From: Cristatella mucedo
Lineage: Eukaryota; Bryozoa; Phylactolaemata; Cristatellidae
NCBI GenBank assembly: GCA_009760855.2
Contig: WPIO01000014.1
Span: 186,001-250,000, forward strand
Direction: 5' to 3'
Length of the DNA stretch: 64,000 nt
Part shown: in pieces, positions 29,881 through 44,870 of the stretch
Layout: every line of letters begins with the position of its first letter
Position numbering within the stretch: the first letter of the stretch is position 1
The notes under the pieces: generated by a model
Databases searched by the model: none
What the model saw: only the letters and a program-made list of their open reading frames with translations
Told to the model about the DNA's origin: nothing
Translations under genes and position numbers: made by a program

Positions 29881-30551
29881 GCTTTTGGGGCCGAACTCTA
29901 TAGGTGGCGCCCCACCCCGCTTATTAGGCGCCTATTTTGGCGCACCCCGCCCCCTCGATCCAGCGCCCTCGATCCAGCGCCCGGGTACATACGCCCGTAG
30001 CCCACCTGCGGCACGCCGCTGCGGCACATATGCTAACTTGGTGCCCCCAGTAGGTGCAGTCCCCGCAGCCGTCAGGTTCTCCACGCGTCGACCTCAACAT
30101 TAGTGTAATGTTCCAATGCTCCGAATTGCTAGGAACATTCAGGCTCGCTCAGACCAGCCGCGCCAACTTACTCCCCTACCACGCCTACAGCCGCCGCCGC
30201 CGCCCGTGGCGCTGCATCCGCCCGAGCTTCCGCGGCTGCTGAACCGTTACCAGGGAACTCCCACAGCAGGTAGAGGTGGGTGCAGTTACCGCGAAAGCGC
30301 CATCCGGCCAGCAGTACCCGGTGGGGCCGCAGCTTCACGCTTAATTTAAACAAATTTATGCCGCTCACTATGTTTCCGAGCATCAGTGCGTGACGGCCAA
30401 CGGCTGGTTAGCGGGCGGGTCACCGCTGCCGTCTGTGCGCAAGTTAGCAGGAACATCCGCTATTTCGACGTGGCGCCATCTTGAGTGCTGTCACAAACTA
30501 GGCCCGATGCTGTCGCCCTAGAGCTCTAGCCAGGCGAGTTACGGTGCGGAA
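29880..30551 (+). promoter_or_regulatory. GC-rich promoter/5' UTR region of GOLPH3
   Basis: CpG-rich block directly upstream of the GOLPH3 start. It contains a tandem 14-bp repeat (29953-29966, 29967-29980), a TTTTGGCGC E2F-like word near 29935, and a YY1-type motif at 30474-30482. No TATA box is evident. Its left border abuts a LINE 3' tail at 29793-29880. Confidence 0.5.
30474..30482 (-). promoter_or_regulatory. YY1-type core promoter motif
   Basis: CGCCATCTT on the + strand, i.e. AAGATGGCG on the minus strand, about 70 bp before the GOLPH3 ATG. In animal housekeeping promoters this motif tends to sit at or just after the transcription start. Confidence 0.4.
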
Positions 30552-30767
30552 ATGAGCAGCTCCGGGTTGGTGCAGCGGCGCAAACCCGGCAGCAGTACAG
30601 CGCCTACGTATCAAGATCCCAGCGACTCGAAGGACGACAACAGCAGCGCTAAAAGCAGCGGAGTCGAAGCTCACGAAGACAACGAGGGCTATGAAGATCA
30701 CGACAGCAAGGAGACGCGGCTGACGCTTATGGAGGAAATACTGCTGCTTGGATTGAAAGACCGCGAG
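30552..30767 (+). CDS. GOLPH3: GOLPH3 exon 1 (N-terminus)
   Basis: First 72 residues of Golgi phosphoprotein 3, a peripheral trans-Golgi protein that binds PI4P, links vesicles to MYO18A/actin and acts with COPI to retain glycosyltransferases. The start MSSSGLVQRRK matches the conserved SGLVQRR segment, whose two Arg bind coatomer (R14/R15 in human, R9/R10 here). A polar acidic linker follows, then SKETRLTLMEEILLLGLKDRE, the start of the GPP34 domain. The start was chosen because SGLVQRR follows within four residues, -3 is a purine, and the assembled 295 aa matches the usual length (human 298). The donor is GAG/gtgacc, phase 0. Confidence 0.96.
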
Positions 30768-31689
30768 GTGACCGCTTAGCTAATGCTGTTCTCGTCTGCG
30801 TCTACGTCGCTCGCGGGCGGTACCGCTCCCCCTGCCCGCTGGTGCGTTTGTTTACACTCGCTGTTGGCGTCGCTCCACATTGAATGCACTCACATCGCGG
30901 GCTCGCATTACTGGCTAAGCACTAGCTCGAGTGTATGCACGGATCGTGCAAATGACGGTTATCTACCTTTCGCAGTAGGTGTGACTTTTTCTTGCACCTT
31001 GGCGTCGCCCTGCGAGCAGTACGGTACCTAGTGCCAGTCTCTGTATCGGCTTCGTCTATGCATTGCAAAGTTGACCTCTTTTGGTCGTCGCGTTTTAGTA
31101 TGGCTTCCTATTATTGGGCGATCGCCTGCGTAGTCATCGTTATTTCTTATCCAATCAAGGACTGCAGAAATTGGCCCCATTCTCATGTCTGATTAAGTCG
31201 TGCCATTCGCTGCAGCACATAGTCAGGATAGTAAGTCGCGCATTGTAGGATCGCTGAATTTAATTGCGTTAGGGACAGATTGAGCGATAGCTGTGACCTT
31301 AGCCAGCATTCAGATCCGACCACTACCTTTCGTGACTCCCACTGCATCGCCGGTACCTGTCGGCTGACATCGGATTGACCCCCTCCCCAAACAAATTGAC
31401 TCCTAATAGCAAATTAGCCACTGCTGCAATCCTGAGCGCTGAAATTATCCGGCCTCTGTTGGATGTTTAAGCCGCAAAACATAAGTTCATGGATCTTAGG
31501 AGCATTTATCCAGCATGTCGAGTTAATGTTGGCCACCGTGATTCGCGGGCAAAAGCAACCCGATCATAGTATTTCATTTGTAGCACTCTGTAGCTTTTCG
31601 ATAAGTATTAGTGTGAGTACCTCAGCCTGTTTGAAAGGTCCACCCTAACCCAGAATCGACCGTCGGCCAATCTTAAACGAAACCGAACT
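30768..31689 (+). other. GOLPH3 intron 1, start
   Basis: Intron after the GAG/gtgacc donor. GC-rich at first, consistent with extension of the promoter island; nothing else seen. Confidence 0.6.
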
Positions 31690-32690
31690 AATAATAATAA
31701 TACACTTGATAAAGCACCCTCAGAGAACTCAAATCTTTTTCTAGGCGCTTCACATTTGCTGCAAAAGGAAACGCGATTGAATGGTCAGTAATATCATGCT
31801 TGATAAACAACATGAATAACATGGTTATGGGTGACATGCACAGGGTCAGCATGCAAGTCTGGTTAGTGGCAGCATGCACAGTGTAAGCACGCATAAGCAT
31901 ATAAAGGACGAATCACAGGGACCCACTAAATGCTGTCCTAAATAGGTGCCTTTTTTAAGTTTTTTTTAAATGTGGTCAAGTCAGGGGATGTTCTGATGCA
32001 AGTCGGGGGGGGGGTGAGTTCCTGGCTTTGGGAGCATACGAACTAAATGCACGATCTCCAAAGGATTTGAGATTTGTACGAGGTATTGGTAAACTGTTAG
32101 ATTCCGAAAAGCAGGTAGTACGATGCTTGGCCTGGTCGGTGGGTAGATCTGAGAGATAGGCTGGAGCCAAAGAATGAAGGGACCTAAAAGTGAGCGACAA
32201 AACCTTGAAGTCGATCGGTTACTTGACTGGTAGCCAGTGCAGGTCGGCGAGAAGTGGTGTGATAAGGCAACTTTGATGCTCTCGACAGACAAGCCTAGCT
32301 GCAGGGTTTTGCACCAGCTGTAAGCGCCTGATTGCACATGCCGGTAGGCCAGCAAGCAGTGAGTTACAGGAGTCAAGATGAGATGTCACAAATGCATGGA
32401 CCAACTTGAATGTGGTATCCTTATCTAAACAAGCCCGAATTTTAGCAATGTTATGTAGCTGAAAGTAGGCAGACTTGACTGTGGAGCTGATGTGGTCGTC
32501 TAACGATAGGTCACCTAGATTTCTTGCATATTCAACAGGAGATATGCTGGTAGAGCCGATTTTGAGCGTTAGCCTTTCCAATTTCTGAATCACACTTGGT
32601 TTGGACATAACTAGTAAGTTAGTTTTATCATCATTTAATTTAAGAAAATTTGCTGCCATCCATGTGTGAATGTCACTAAAATGATTTAAG
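31690..32690 (-). mobile_element. LINE-alpha in GOLPH3 intron 1
   Basis: Minus strand: FLKLNDDKTNLLVMSKPSVI, LDDHISSTVKSAYFQLH, AFVTSHLDSCNSLLAGL and LADLHWLPVK, then PRTNLKSFGDRAFSSYAPKA. It ends in the hairpin and (TTA)n tail at 31690. Frames are broken. Confidence 0.88.
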
Positions 32691-34942
<2,252 letters not shown>

Positions 34943-35246
34943 TGAGTGTGGTGTTATTAGATGTTGCTTGCCAAATGCAAGATAATACAGTATACTCCCT
35001 TGTTCGAGTGCAGCTTACCATATTCAATTGCATAAACTGGCAGTATCGAAAGTTTGCATGATTTTGTGTGTGTGTGTGTGTGTTTGCGTGTGTGCGAGCA
35101 GGCGTTGAGTCTCTTCCTTTTTCTATTTTGATATGCAATGTGTCTTGTCTGACTACTGTGTGCATCATCTATGTATGGTGTATTTCTCTGTGTGTATGTG
35201 TTTCTGCACACGTGTGTGTGTGTGTGCGTGTGCGCACGAGTGTGCG

Positions 35247-35412
<166 letters not shown>

Positions 35413-35464
35413 CTGCTTCACTGTCTTCTTCGGGTTAATGGGGCCTTAGCAAGTAGAGAGAAGT

Positions 35465-37280
35465 TAATAATAATAATAGCATGCTTAATTAAGCACCCTC
35501 AGAGAACTCAATCTCTTTCTAGGTTCTTTACATTTACTGCAAAGGAAATACGATCGAATGGTTAGTGGTAGCATGCTTAATAAAAAGAAACAAGAATAAT
35601 ATGGTTAGGGGTGACCTGCACAGGGTCAGCATGCAAGTGTGGTTAGTGGCAGCATGCAGCAGTGTCAGCACGCATAAGCACATAAAGGACGAATCACAGG
35701 GACCTACTAATGTTGTCCTAAATAAGTGCGTTTTTAATTTAATTTTTTAATGTAAAGTCAGAGGACGTCGTGACGCAATACGGGAGTTAGTTCCAGGTTT
35801 TAGGAGCATATGAACTAAAGGCATGGTCTCCAAAGCATCTGAGATTTGTATGAGGTATAGGTAAACAGTTAATTTCCGAAAAGCAGGTGGTACGATGCTT
35901 GGCCTGGTGGGGTAGTAGATCTGATAGGTAGGCTGAATCCAAAGAATGAAGGGGCCTAAAAGTGAGCGACAAAACCTTGAAGTCGGTGCATTGCTTGACT
36001 GGTAGCCAGTGCAGGTCGGCGAGAAGTGGTGTCATGTGGCAACTGTGATGCTCACTACATACAAACCTAGCTGCAGAGTTGTGCACAAGCTATAAACGCC
36101 TGATTGCACAGGCCTGCAAGCAGTAATGAAATGTATCTCAGTCTGTAACTTCATCTCATGCAACAAAGAGAAAGTGGGAAGCATAGCAGAGTCAGGAGAG
36201 CAGTTGAGGTAGTGAGTAGCATGGAAGTAGCAGCTCAGGACCGCTGAAAAGGATGAGCCATGGTCGGCAGCAGGAGAGTAGTTGTTGTTTCCTATGCAGT
36301 GAGTTACAGAAGTCAAGACGGAATGTCACAAATGCATGGACCAACTTAGATGTGGGATCTCTTTCAAAACAAGCCCGAATTTTCAGCAGTTTTATGTAGC
36401 TGAAAGTAGACAGGACTTGATTGTAGAGCTGATGTGTTCGTCTAATGAAAGGTCACTGGAACCTATTAACTAGATTTCGTCCAGATTCAACAGGAGATAT
36501 GCTGGCAGAGCCGATTTTGAGCATTAGCCTTTTCAATTTCTGAATCATGCTTGGTCTGTCTATAACTAGTAAGTTGGTTTTATCATCATTCAACTTTAGA
36601 AAATTGGCTGCCATCCATGTGTGGATATCATTATTACATGCAGCAAGGGATTTGAGAGAATTCGAGATGCTCTAGGGCTGGGAGGGATCACAGCAAAGGT
36701 ACAACGGAGTGTCACCCGCATTGAAGTAAAAGCCTAGATTTTGCTTAGCAATCACATCGGCAAGAGGAAGAGTATAAACCGTGAAAAGAACAGGACCAAG
36801 CATGGTGCTCTGAGGTACTTCATTTTTCAGAGGTTACTCAGATGATCTTTGTCCATTCTCATCAATACTCTGGAGTCTCCCACTGAGATAGGACCTGAAC
36901 CACGGCAATGCAATGACAGTAATTCCCAGGCGAGATGAGAGGTGCTCAAGACGCACTTGGTGATCGACATTATCAAAAGCTGCCCACAGATCTAACAAAA
37001 ACCACAGATACTTTACCCATGTTTGCATTCCTAAGTAGGTCGTTGTACACCCGAAGCAATGCTGACTCTGGAGTTATTAACTCTAAAACCAGTCTGGAAC
37101 TTACTAGCAAGGTTTGAAGTTTCAGTATATGAGTTCAGCTGGTCTGCCACGACTTGTTCCAGTGTCAAACGGTAGCAGATAGACTGGGCGGAAGTTGCAC
37201 AAGTTCTCTTGTTCTAGTGTTGCTTTCTTGAGTGCAGTCTTTTTGAGAGCTGCTTTGACATGACCTGAGGCTAATGGCAT
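35465..37280 (-). mobile_element. LINE-alpha in GOLPH3 intron 2, with nested LINE-beta
   Basis: Minus strand: reaches furthest towards the 5' end of all copies, with VKAALKKTALKKATL-like sequence and EQVVA near 37140, then LWAAFDNVDHQVRLEHLSSRLG, and the C-terminal region down to the hairpin and TTA tail at 35465. A 176-bp LINE-beta 3' fragment sits at 36120-36295. Confidence 0.85.
36120..36295 (-). mobile_element. Nested LINE-beta 3' fragment
   Basis: Minus strand matches 3650-3800 (GACCATGGCTCATCC, TCAGCGGTCCTGAGC, CAACTGCTCTCCTGACTC). It interrupts the host LINE between GCAAGCAG and GCAGTGAGTTACAG, leaving a possible 4-bp GCAG duplication. Confidence 0.75.
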
Positions 37281-38594
37281 ATAACGTTAGTTATACATGG
37301 CAGCAGCAGATCAATGCATCGTAAAAGCAGAACAGGCAGGAGTTTAGTGCTGAGTCGACCAGTGAGCAGACAGTGCTACAGGGACCAAGTCGCTGGCAGT
37401 GGTCAGAACAGTTGTGCAGCACTTGCAGAACAACATAAATGTGGTCTGATTGCCCTTTGTTCTTGTTGCATAGCAGATGCCAATGCCATGAGATTCTATG
37501 GCTCCTTACTGATGCTACTCGTGTGCTGTGCTGTGCCAAGGCCCCATTACCTTAGGTTGGCTTAAAGATGGCTGACACTCCTCGAACGACCTACAGTAAC
37601 CTAAGTATTTAGTAGTTTGTCATCTATGAGAGTCTCAATCCTGTCGTTGGTTATACCCAAGCCCAACCATCGAGTACTCCCATGCTCTTACTGGATTGCT
37701 GCTGCACTGCTAGAATTCTAAATCTTCTCAAGCCCCTCAAGGCTGGTCACAATGTGAGCCTATTTGAAGATTTTTGTGACTGTTGACTCTTCATGTCACA
37801 AAACCAGTTCTACATCTTTTGTAACCATCTACTCTGTCTATCTGACCCACAAGGCATCAGTATTGCTCGTGTAAATGACAAGCCAAGATAGTAAGCTCGT
37901 GTCCAGTCATAAGCAAGTGGCGTGTGCCAGATTAATGGCATACTCTGACCCACGATTATTGGCGTCTGAGGAGTGAGTAAAAAGCATGTGTAAAACCTCA
38001 TTGCTGTGTGGCTCAAAGTGTATATGCTATTGCTCTAGTTATTATTATTGTTGTTGTTATTCTATCTTATACTCGTGAAAAATCATGGGAGATATTACTG
38101 TTGCTTTACAATGCTGCAGACCTTGCGTATGCTGACGAGCTAGGACTCCATGCCGCGCCTGTGTCGCGAAGTGCTTGAGTCATACCGTCATTCTCTTTTT
38201 GTTTTTGACCTTTATCATAAGTTAGTAGGCGTCATTCGCTGAGCTTCGACTGCACGAAGATCTCCCGCTGGGGCTTCTTCTTCTGTCTTCCTTTTGTCGA
38301 GTCTGTCCTATGATGACGTTTCTGTTGAGTTTCGGCAGTGTTGCACTGACAAGGCTTCCTTATTATGGACATATTGATGAAATATTTATTGACAACCCAA
38401 ACTGACAAAACCCTGCTGTTGGTGTGTATGCTTTCAGTGCGATGTCTTCCTGCCACGATTCTTTATGACCTCCACCCCCTTGTCTGGCAAGGGATAGAGG
38501 CTGCCAGCTTCTGCGTTGTCTCATCTGCCGTAGCACATTTCAAAGAGCCTGAATTTTACTGGAGAGTTCTGCTACTGGTCGGGTCGAACACTAA
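37281..38594 (+). other. GOLPH3 intron 2, nothing recognised
   Basis: No coding match. Short ATT/GTT-rich patch at about 38038-38060. Confidence 0.5.
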
Positions 38595-38736
38595 GCTGGT
38601 TTGGTCTAGCAGTTAAGGTGCTCGCCCCGACCAAGGTCTGACTGAGGTCGTGGGCTCGAGCCCCGAGGCATATATGAAGCGCCTGAATAGAGATTAAGTT
38701 CTCTTGGGGCGCTATATAAATGAATTATATTTATTT
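38595..38736 (+). mobile_element. SINE-A reference copy (tRNA head, LINE-like tail)
   Basis: Pol III A box TGGTCTAGCAG (38602-38612) and B box GGGCTCGAGCC (38652-38662) form a tRNA-like head. The 3' part is the LINE-alpha hairpin: AGCGCC (38678-38683) pairs with GGCGCT (38708-38713), and inside it AGAGA (38689-38693) pairs with TCTCT (38700-38704). TATATAAATGAATTATATTT closes it. It is in GOLPH3 intron 2. Confidence 0.85.
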
Positions 38737-39534
38737 AGGCCTCCCCTGCCTGTCGATATTGCTCCATAGTGGTTGCATAGGGTTCAAATCAGATGCTGGC
38801 TGAGCCACTGCAGCAGCACCAAACAATGATTCCTCGAAGGGTACTCAACTCAAGCTGGTTAAGAAAACAGGAATTCAAGGCTCAATTACTCCGTTTGAGG
38901 GTCGTTGCCTTTGGCAGCAAGATGGTGACCCTATGCAAACTGCTTACTGGAAGGTGACCTACTTCTTGACGAATCCTTATTGTTGGTGCTGGTGCAGTGG
39001 CTCAGCCTGCCGTCTGATTGCCTATTTCAACCCATATGGAGCAATATCGCCAGACGGCAGAAGCCAGGTCTTGGGCCTACACCAGTAGACCACCTTTTCA
39101 ATAAAAACTCGGGCTCTTTCAAATAAGCTGCAGCAGAAAAGACAGAGCAAAGGCAGGAAGGCCCTAAAGTCAGGCTAAGAAGTTTCGGCTATACTTTCCA
39201 AGCCTTACACTTTCTTGTTCTTGCTTGGCTCTACACTGCTACACAATATTTAGTATTTAGATGTGTAGTTGTCAAAGCAAATGTTTATTTCTAATGTGTA
39301 TTTGTAAGTGAACAAGCAGAAATGGACTTCTTCCGGTATGATCGTGGTGCTCTTAATCTACGGGGCCACCAAGAAGCATTGCACACATTTCAAATACTCC
39401 TTGGGCCTCTTTGTTAAGTATATCCTCTGTACTATGTTTGCTGTTACTGTTCCTTCTGCCCTTTATATATAGCAACCTTTTTCTAGCCTTAGTCAATGTG
39501 TTGCAGAATTCGGCCGCTGTACTGCTACTGTTAA
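38737..39534 (+). other. GOLPH3 intron 2, nothing recognised
   Basis: No repeat family or coding match seen. Confidence 0.5.
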
Positions 39535-39775
39535 TAATGATAGTCGTGATAAGTCGTTTGTGTAGCACCCTAAGAGATCTACATCTCTAGTCAGGTGCTT
39601 CACAACTTGCTGCAAGATATTCAATAATCACGGGTTTGTGACATGCACGAGTTCTTGCTTAGACGAACATGCAAAAGCAAGGACCGTGCCAAGGCATATG
39701 AGAACTCACGCTACTAGCTAGTAGGACCTCTGGCCAATAATGTACTCTGAATCGTGTACAGATCATCACTTTAAA
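39535..39775 (-). mobile_element. LINE 3' end, divergent family
   Basis: AGCACCCTAAGAGA...CATCTCT hairpin, then CGGGTTTGTGACATGCACG, as at 13985-14090. In GOLPH3 intron 2. Confidence 0.5.
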
Positions 39776-39881
39776 GCACACACGGGCAAGGGAAAAGTTG
39801 ACCGAAACAGGTATGGGGTTTACGCTGTCGGCCTTTTTGGGTACCTGGCGTCTCTGTGAACCTTCATGTATACCCAAATGG

Positions 39882-40043
39882 AATGGAGTCTGTCCTTTTG
39901 TTAATTTCCGCGAATAGAGCCTGGTTCTACTATGACATGAGCAATATAGTGGCAAGCAGCATAATGGAGTCTGTCCTTTTGTTAATTTCCACGAATAGAG
40001 CCTGGTTCTACTATGACATGAGCAATATAGTGGCAAGCAGCAT
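39882..40043. repeat. 81-bp tandem duplication
   Basis: Two head-to-tail units (39882-39962, 39963-40043) differing at one base by eye. The period is a multiple of three, so the frame stays open, but nothing suggests coding. Confidence 0.9.
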
Positions 40044-40199
40044 AACTCATCACAAATCATGTCTCAAATTGGCTTCGACCACCTCTGGGTTTTTTCCACG
40101 GCACCTTCCAGCTGTGAAGATTATTCTACAAACGTGCAAGTGCTGCCTTTTGGCCTCCTAGATTTGTATATGAAGGTATCACAGTCGTTTCGGGCTGCA

Positions 40200-40290
40200 T
40201 CCTGTGTTTCTCTTGGTCTTAAGATGTGAAGTGCATAGAAAGAGATTCAGTTCTCTGATGATGTATATCAAGTGCATTGTTATTGTTAAA
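40200..40290 (+). mobile_element. LINE-alpha 3' tail
   Basis: AAGATGTGAAGTGCATAG, AGAGATTCAGTTCTCT and TATATCAAGTGCATTGTTA. Confidence 0.55.
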
Positions 40291-41891
<1,601 letters not shown>

Positions 41892-42984
41892 GCTCTGCCA
41901 CCCACTCCTCGTAAGCGCACCTCCTGGTGATGTGGCACGAGTGCCGGAAGTGAGCTTGTCACCGGAAGCTCCAGCACGTGGTCTGCACTGTCACTCACTG
42001 CCTGCCGGGCTGGTGTAGAAGCCTCGGTTGGTTTGGGCCGAGCACATACGACTTTCTCCAAAATTCACTGTTGGTGTAGCAGAACATTATGCCAGACCCT
42101 GGGGTGTGTTTCTTTTTCGTCTAGAGCAACAGTTGACTCAGAAGGCCTCAAACCTCCAGCGCTGGGCCGGCCAAGAGCCTTTCCCGTCTACTTTCTTAAT
42201 CGGAGACAGTGTGGTGCAGCCTTGTCCATAGATCGCAGAGACTGGTCACTCGTCAGCTCAGCATGCGAGCCTTGCCGGCTGATGGGCATAGCCGGCCTGC
42301 AGGGTGCAGGCCAAGCGTTACGGAAACACGCAATGTTTCGAGTTGAACTGTTAGCTCCAATATCATCTTGAGCAGACTTACGTTGAGAACAATGAACCGG
42401 ACGCGGGTGGGTATTGTGAGATTCCAGTCATTCCTTAATATGAGGTGAAGCAGTATGCTTTTGTGTGTAAACTTTTGTTGGCTAACCTTTTCGCCGCCTT
42501 GCTGTACCGTACTGCGCACGGCAGACGATGTCTTCATGTCCGATCAAGGTCTGCTACCGAATGAGAAATATATAGTTATTGCTTGTACCTGATGTGATCG
42601 AAGCTACCTGCAAAGGCCGATGACTGATCCGTTGCTATTAGCTGCTCTATTGTTTAAATGCTTGTTGAGGAGATGGCGTTTGTGATGGTTTCTCGGGAAC
42701 TAAGTGTTGAGCTGGTGCTGCAGTCAAGCTGCACCGCAGGCGTGACAGCAGCTGGATCAGAGGCACTAGAATGTGGTAACTGTGCTGGTGGGATAGTGGG
42801 TAGTAATGTCTATCCAACAGATAGCAGAACCTTTGTGCCCCCTTTTCTTGTTCCCCATAGATGCCCCTGTTTCTAACTTTGTTTTGAGTGCTTGGCCAGA
42901 GGCAATCAGGTCTGTGATTATTGCAATTCACAACTGGGATGCGCCTGGCCTGGTTGTAGGGAATCTTTATGTGAGAATTAACTG
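41892..42984 (+). other. Presumed GOLPH3 3' UTR
   Basis: Follows the TAG at 41889-41891. No AATAAA was seen before 43393. Confidence 0.4.
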
Positions 42985-43080
42985 CTTCACATTTGATCGT
43001 GTTTCCTTTGCAGCAAATGTAAAGTGCCTATACAGAGATTGAGTTCTCCGAGGGTACTTTATCAAGTGTGTTATTATTAT
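42985..43080 (+). mobile_element. LINE-alpha 3' tail downstream of GOLPH3
   Basis: CACATTTGATCGTGTTTCC, GCAAATGTAAAGTGCC, AGAGATTGAGTTCTCC, ATCAAGTGTGTTATTATT. Confidence 0.7.
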
Positions 43081-44752
43081 ATCATGTATCCTTTGCCAGT
43101 AAAAACGCCAAGCCACGAGGTCTAAGCAAGCTTCAGTCCGACAAGAAAGGCTTGATTACACGCGATACACTTCAAATCTCGTTTGCTGATTCTAGAAGCT
43201 TCCCATTACTGCAAGCTACCCTGCTGCTATGGCTCATCAGCTGGCCCTATCCGACGTCTATCAACATTAGCACAGGCATGGCATTTCCTGCTGATAGCAG
43301 CAAACTAGAAAGTTGAGCCTGTAAGGAACGATTCGGTCAACCGTAGCTTTCGATTGCATATTGTTGATTGGTTAATCAGTTTGATTTTATTAAATAAATT
43401 TTAAAATTCAAAATTATTTAATTTGGTTTATTTAAAACAATGTTCTTCCATCCTTAAATGTTGATCCCAGTACGAGCGGGTCGTTACAAATTCGAGGATG
43501 TTCAATAATGTTCAATATCTCAAAAGACCGCCTGTAATCTGTATTATTATTGCTTGTCTCAAATGCAGCACAGGGCAATGCGCCTGCTATTTCGTCTCCC
43601 ATAATATGTAGAGATGATTCCTTAGCTGTATCTAGGACGAGTCTAGCGGTAAACAGTACTATGTGCTGAGCGAGTAAACATTTACTTTATTTCCAATAGC
43701 AACAGCTCAGAGGTAAACTTGTTTGCCCTCTGGCATTTAGTGATCGAAGGGCTTTGACGAAAGAATTTCTTGAATGACTTCTCTTCAAGTTCTTGAGGAA
43801 CTTGAATCTACCTAATACATTATGGTAGTACGTGAAGCCGAGACGACTATAGTCGAAGATCACGATTCACTACAGTAAAGCCCCTTGCGTCGAGGGTACT
43901 GGCATAAAGTTATGTGGCACTTGCGAACAACCGTTTAGAGTTGTATGCTTCGCATGCACCCAAGCGATATAAAGAACAGTGAATCGAAAGTCATGAACAA
44001 GCTTCAAAAATAGCCCGAGATATGTCTACAGTGTATATGCTTGTATTGACTAGCTGGTATTGTTCATATTCAACCTGACCTAGAAATTGTACGCGAGCTA
44101 AACGTAATCGGCGTAATATTTTAACTAGAAGTAGTTGGACAGAGTACAAGTTGTGCGTTAGGCAAAAACCGTGGCCTTAGCCAACTGTATCGTTACAGAA
44201 AAACAATAGTAAGACCGTAAGAGAGCTAGCTAGATGTCCTTACAAGCACTGTGCTGCTGCGAAGGAAGCACGGCAGCGAGAGTCAATCGTTCGGAAGCAC
44301 AGAAAGGACCGCAGTTAAAAGAGCGGTCGGTGCTGGCCGGAGCATAACAAGGGCCATGCAATTTTGACCATAAGCAAAAGCAGTGCAATCATAGTCCAAG
44401 AATTACGAGCGCCTTGGGCTAAAAGACATCCGGTTGTCAGACGAAGCTATGGCAACGAGTAAGGCCAGTTTAGTTATCTAACGGCTCTAGGTTAGTATCA
44501 CTTCTGCGGCTAGTATGTAGGTGGCTGTGGTGACGTAATAAACATGTGCATGTACGTGTTAATGGCATCAGAACGGTCTGGCCCAGACTACTTCCGCTCT
44601 GTGGCTCTGATCGCGGAGCTCATAGCTATAGCTAGCATCCGGCGACAAGCGGCCACTAGCGTCTGATGACAACTCGGGTGACAAGTGGCGGTAACTGCGA
44701 AAGCGCTCATTCCAGGTCAGTTGTTCGCGAATGGGTACCACAGCTCCCTGAA
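43081..44752. other. Intergenic, nothing recognised
   Basis: AT-rich start, including the AATAAA at 43393, then unique-looking sequence. Confidence 0.5.
43393..43398 (+). promoter_or_regulatory. Candidate poly(A) signal for GOLPH3
   Basis: AATAAA in an AT-rich stretch, overlapped by ATTAAA at 43389-43394, about 1.5 kb after the GOLPH3 stop. If used, the 3' UTR would include a LINE 3' end at 42985-43080. Confidence 0.3.
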
Positions 44753-44870
44753 ATAATAATAAGAAAATTCATTCGTATATTCCTCTCAGAGAACATAAAT
44801 TAATTTCTAGGCGCTTTACATATGCAATAAAGGAAACATGGCCGAATGGTTAGTGGTAATTTGCAAGGAA
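44753..44870 (-). mobile_element. LINE-alpha 3' tail
   Basis: AATAATAATAAG, AGAGAACATAAATTAATTTC, TAGGCGCTTTACATATGC and CCGAATGGTTAGTGGTA on the + strand, i.e. the LINE tail reversed. Confidence 0.65.

Noticed and set aside
38595-38670. Possible tRNA gene (A and B boxes)
   Set aside because: Pol III boxes are present, but no cloverleaf with paired acceptor stem was found and the sequence runs into a LINE-like tail; it is a SINE head. The same applies at 46622, 50515 and 55208.
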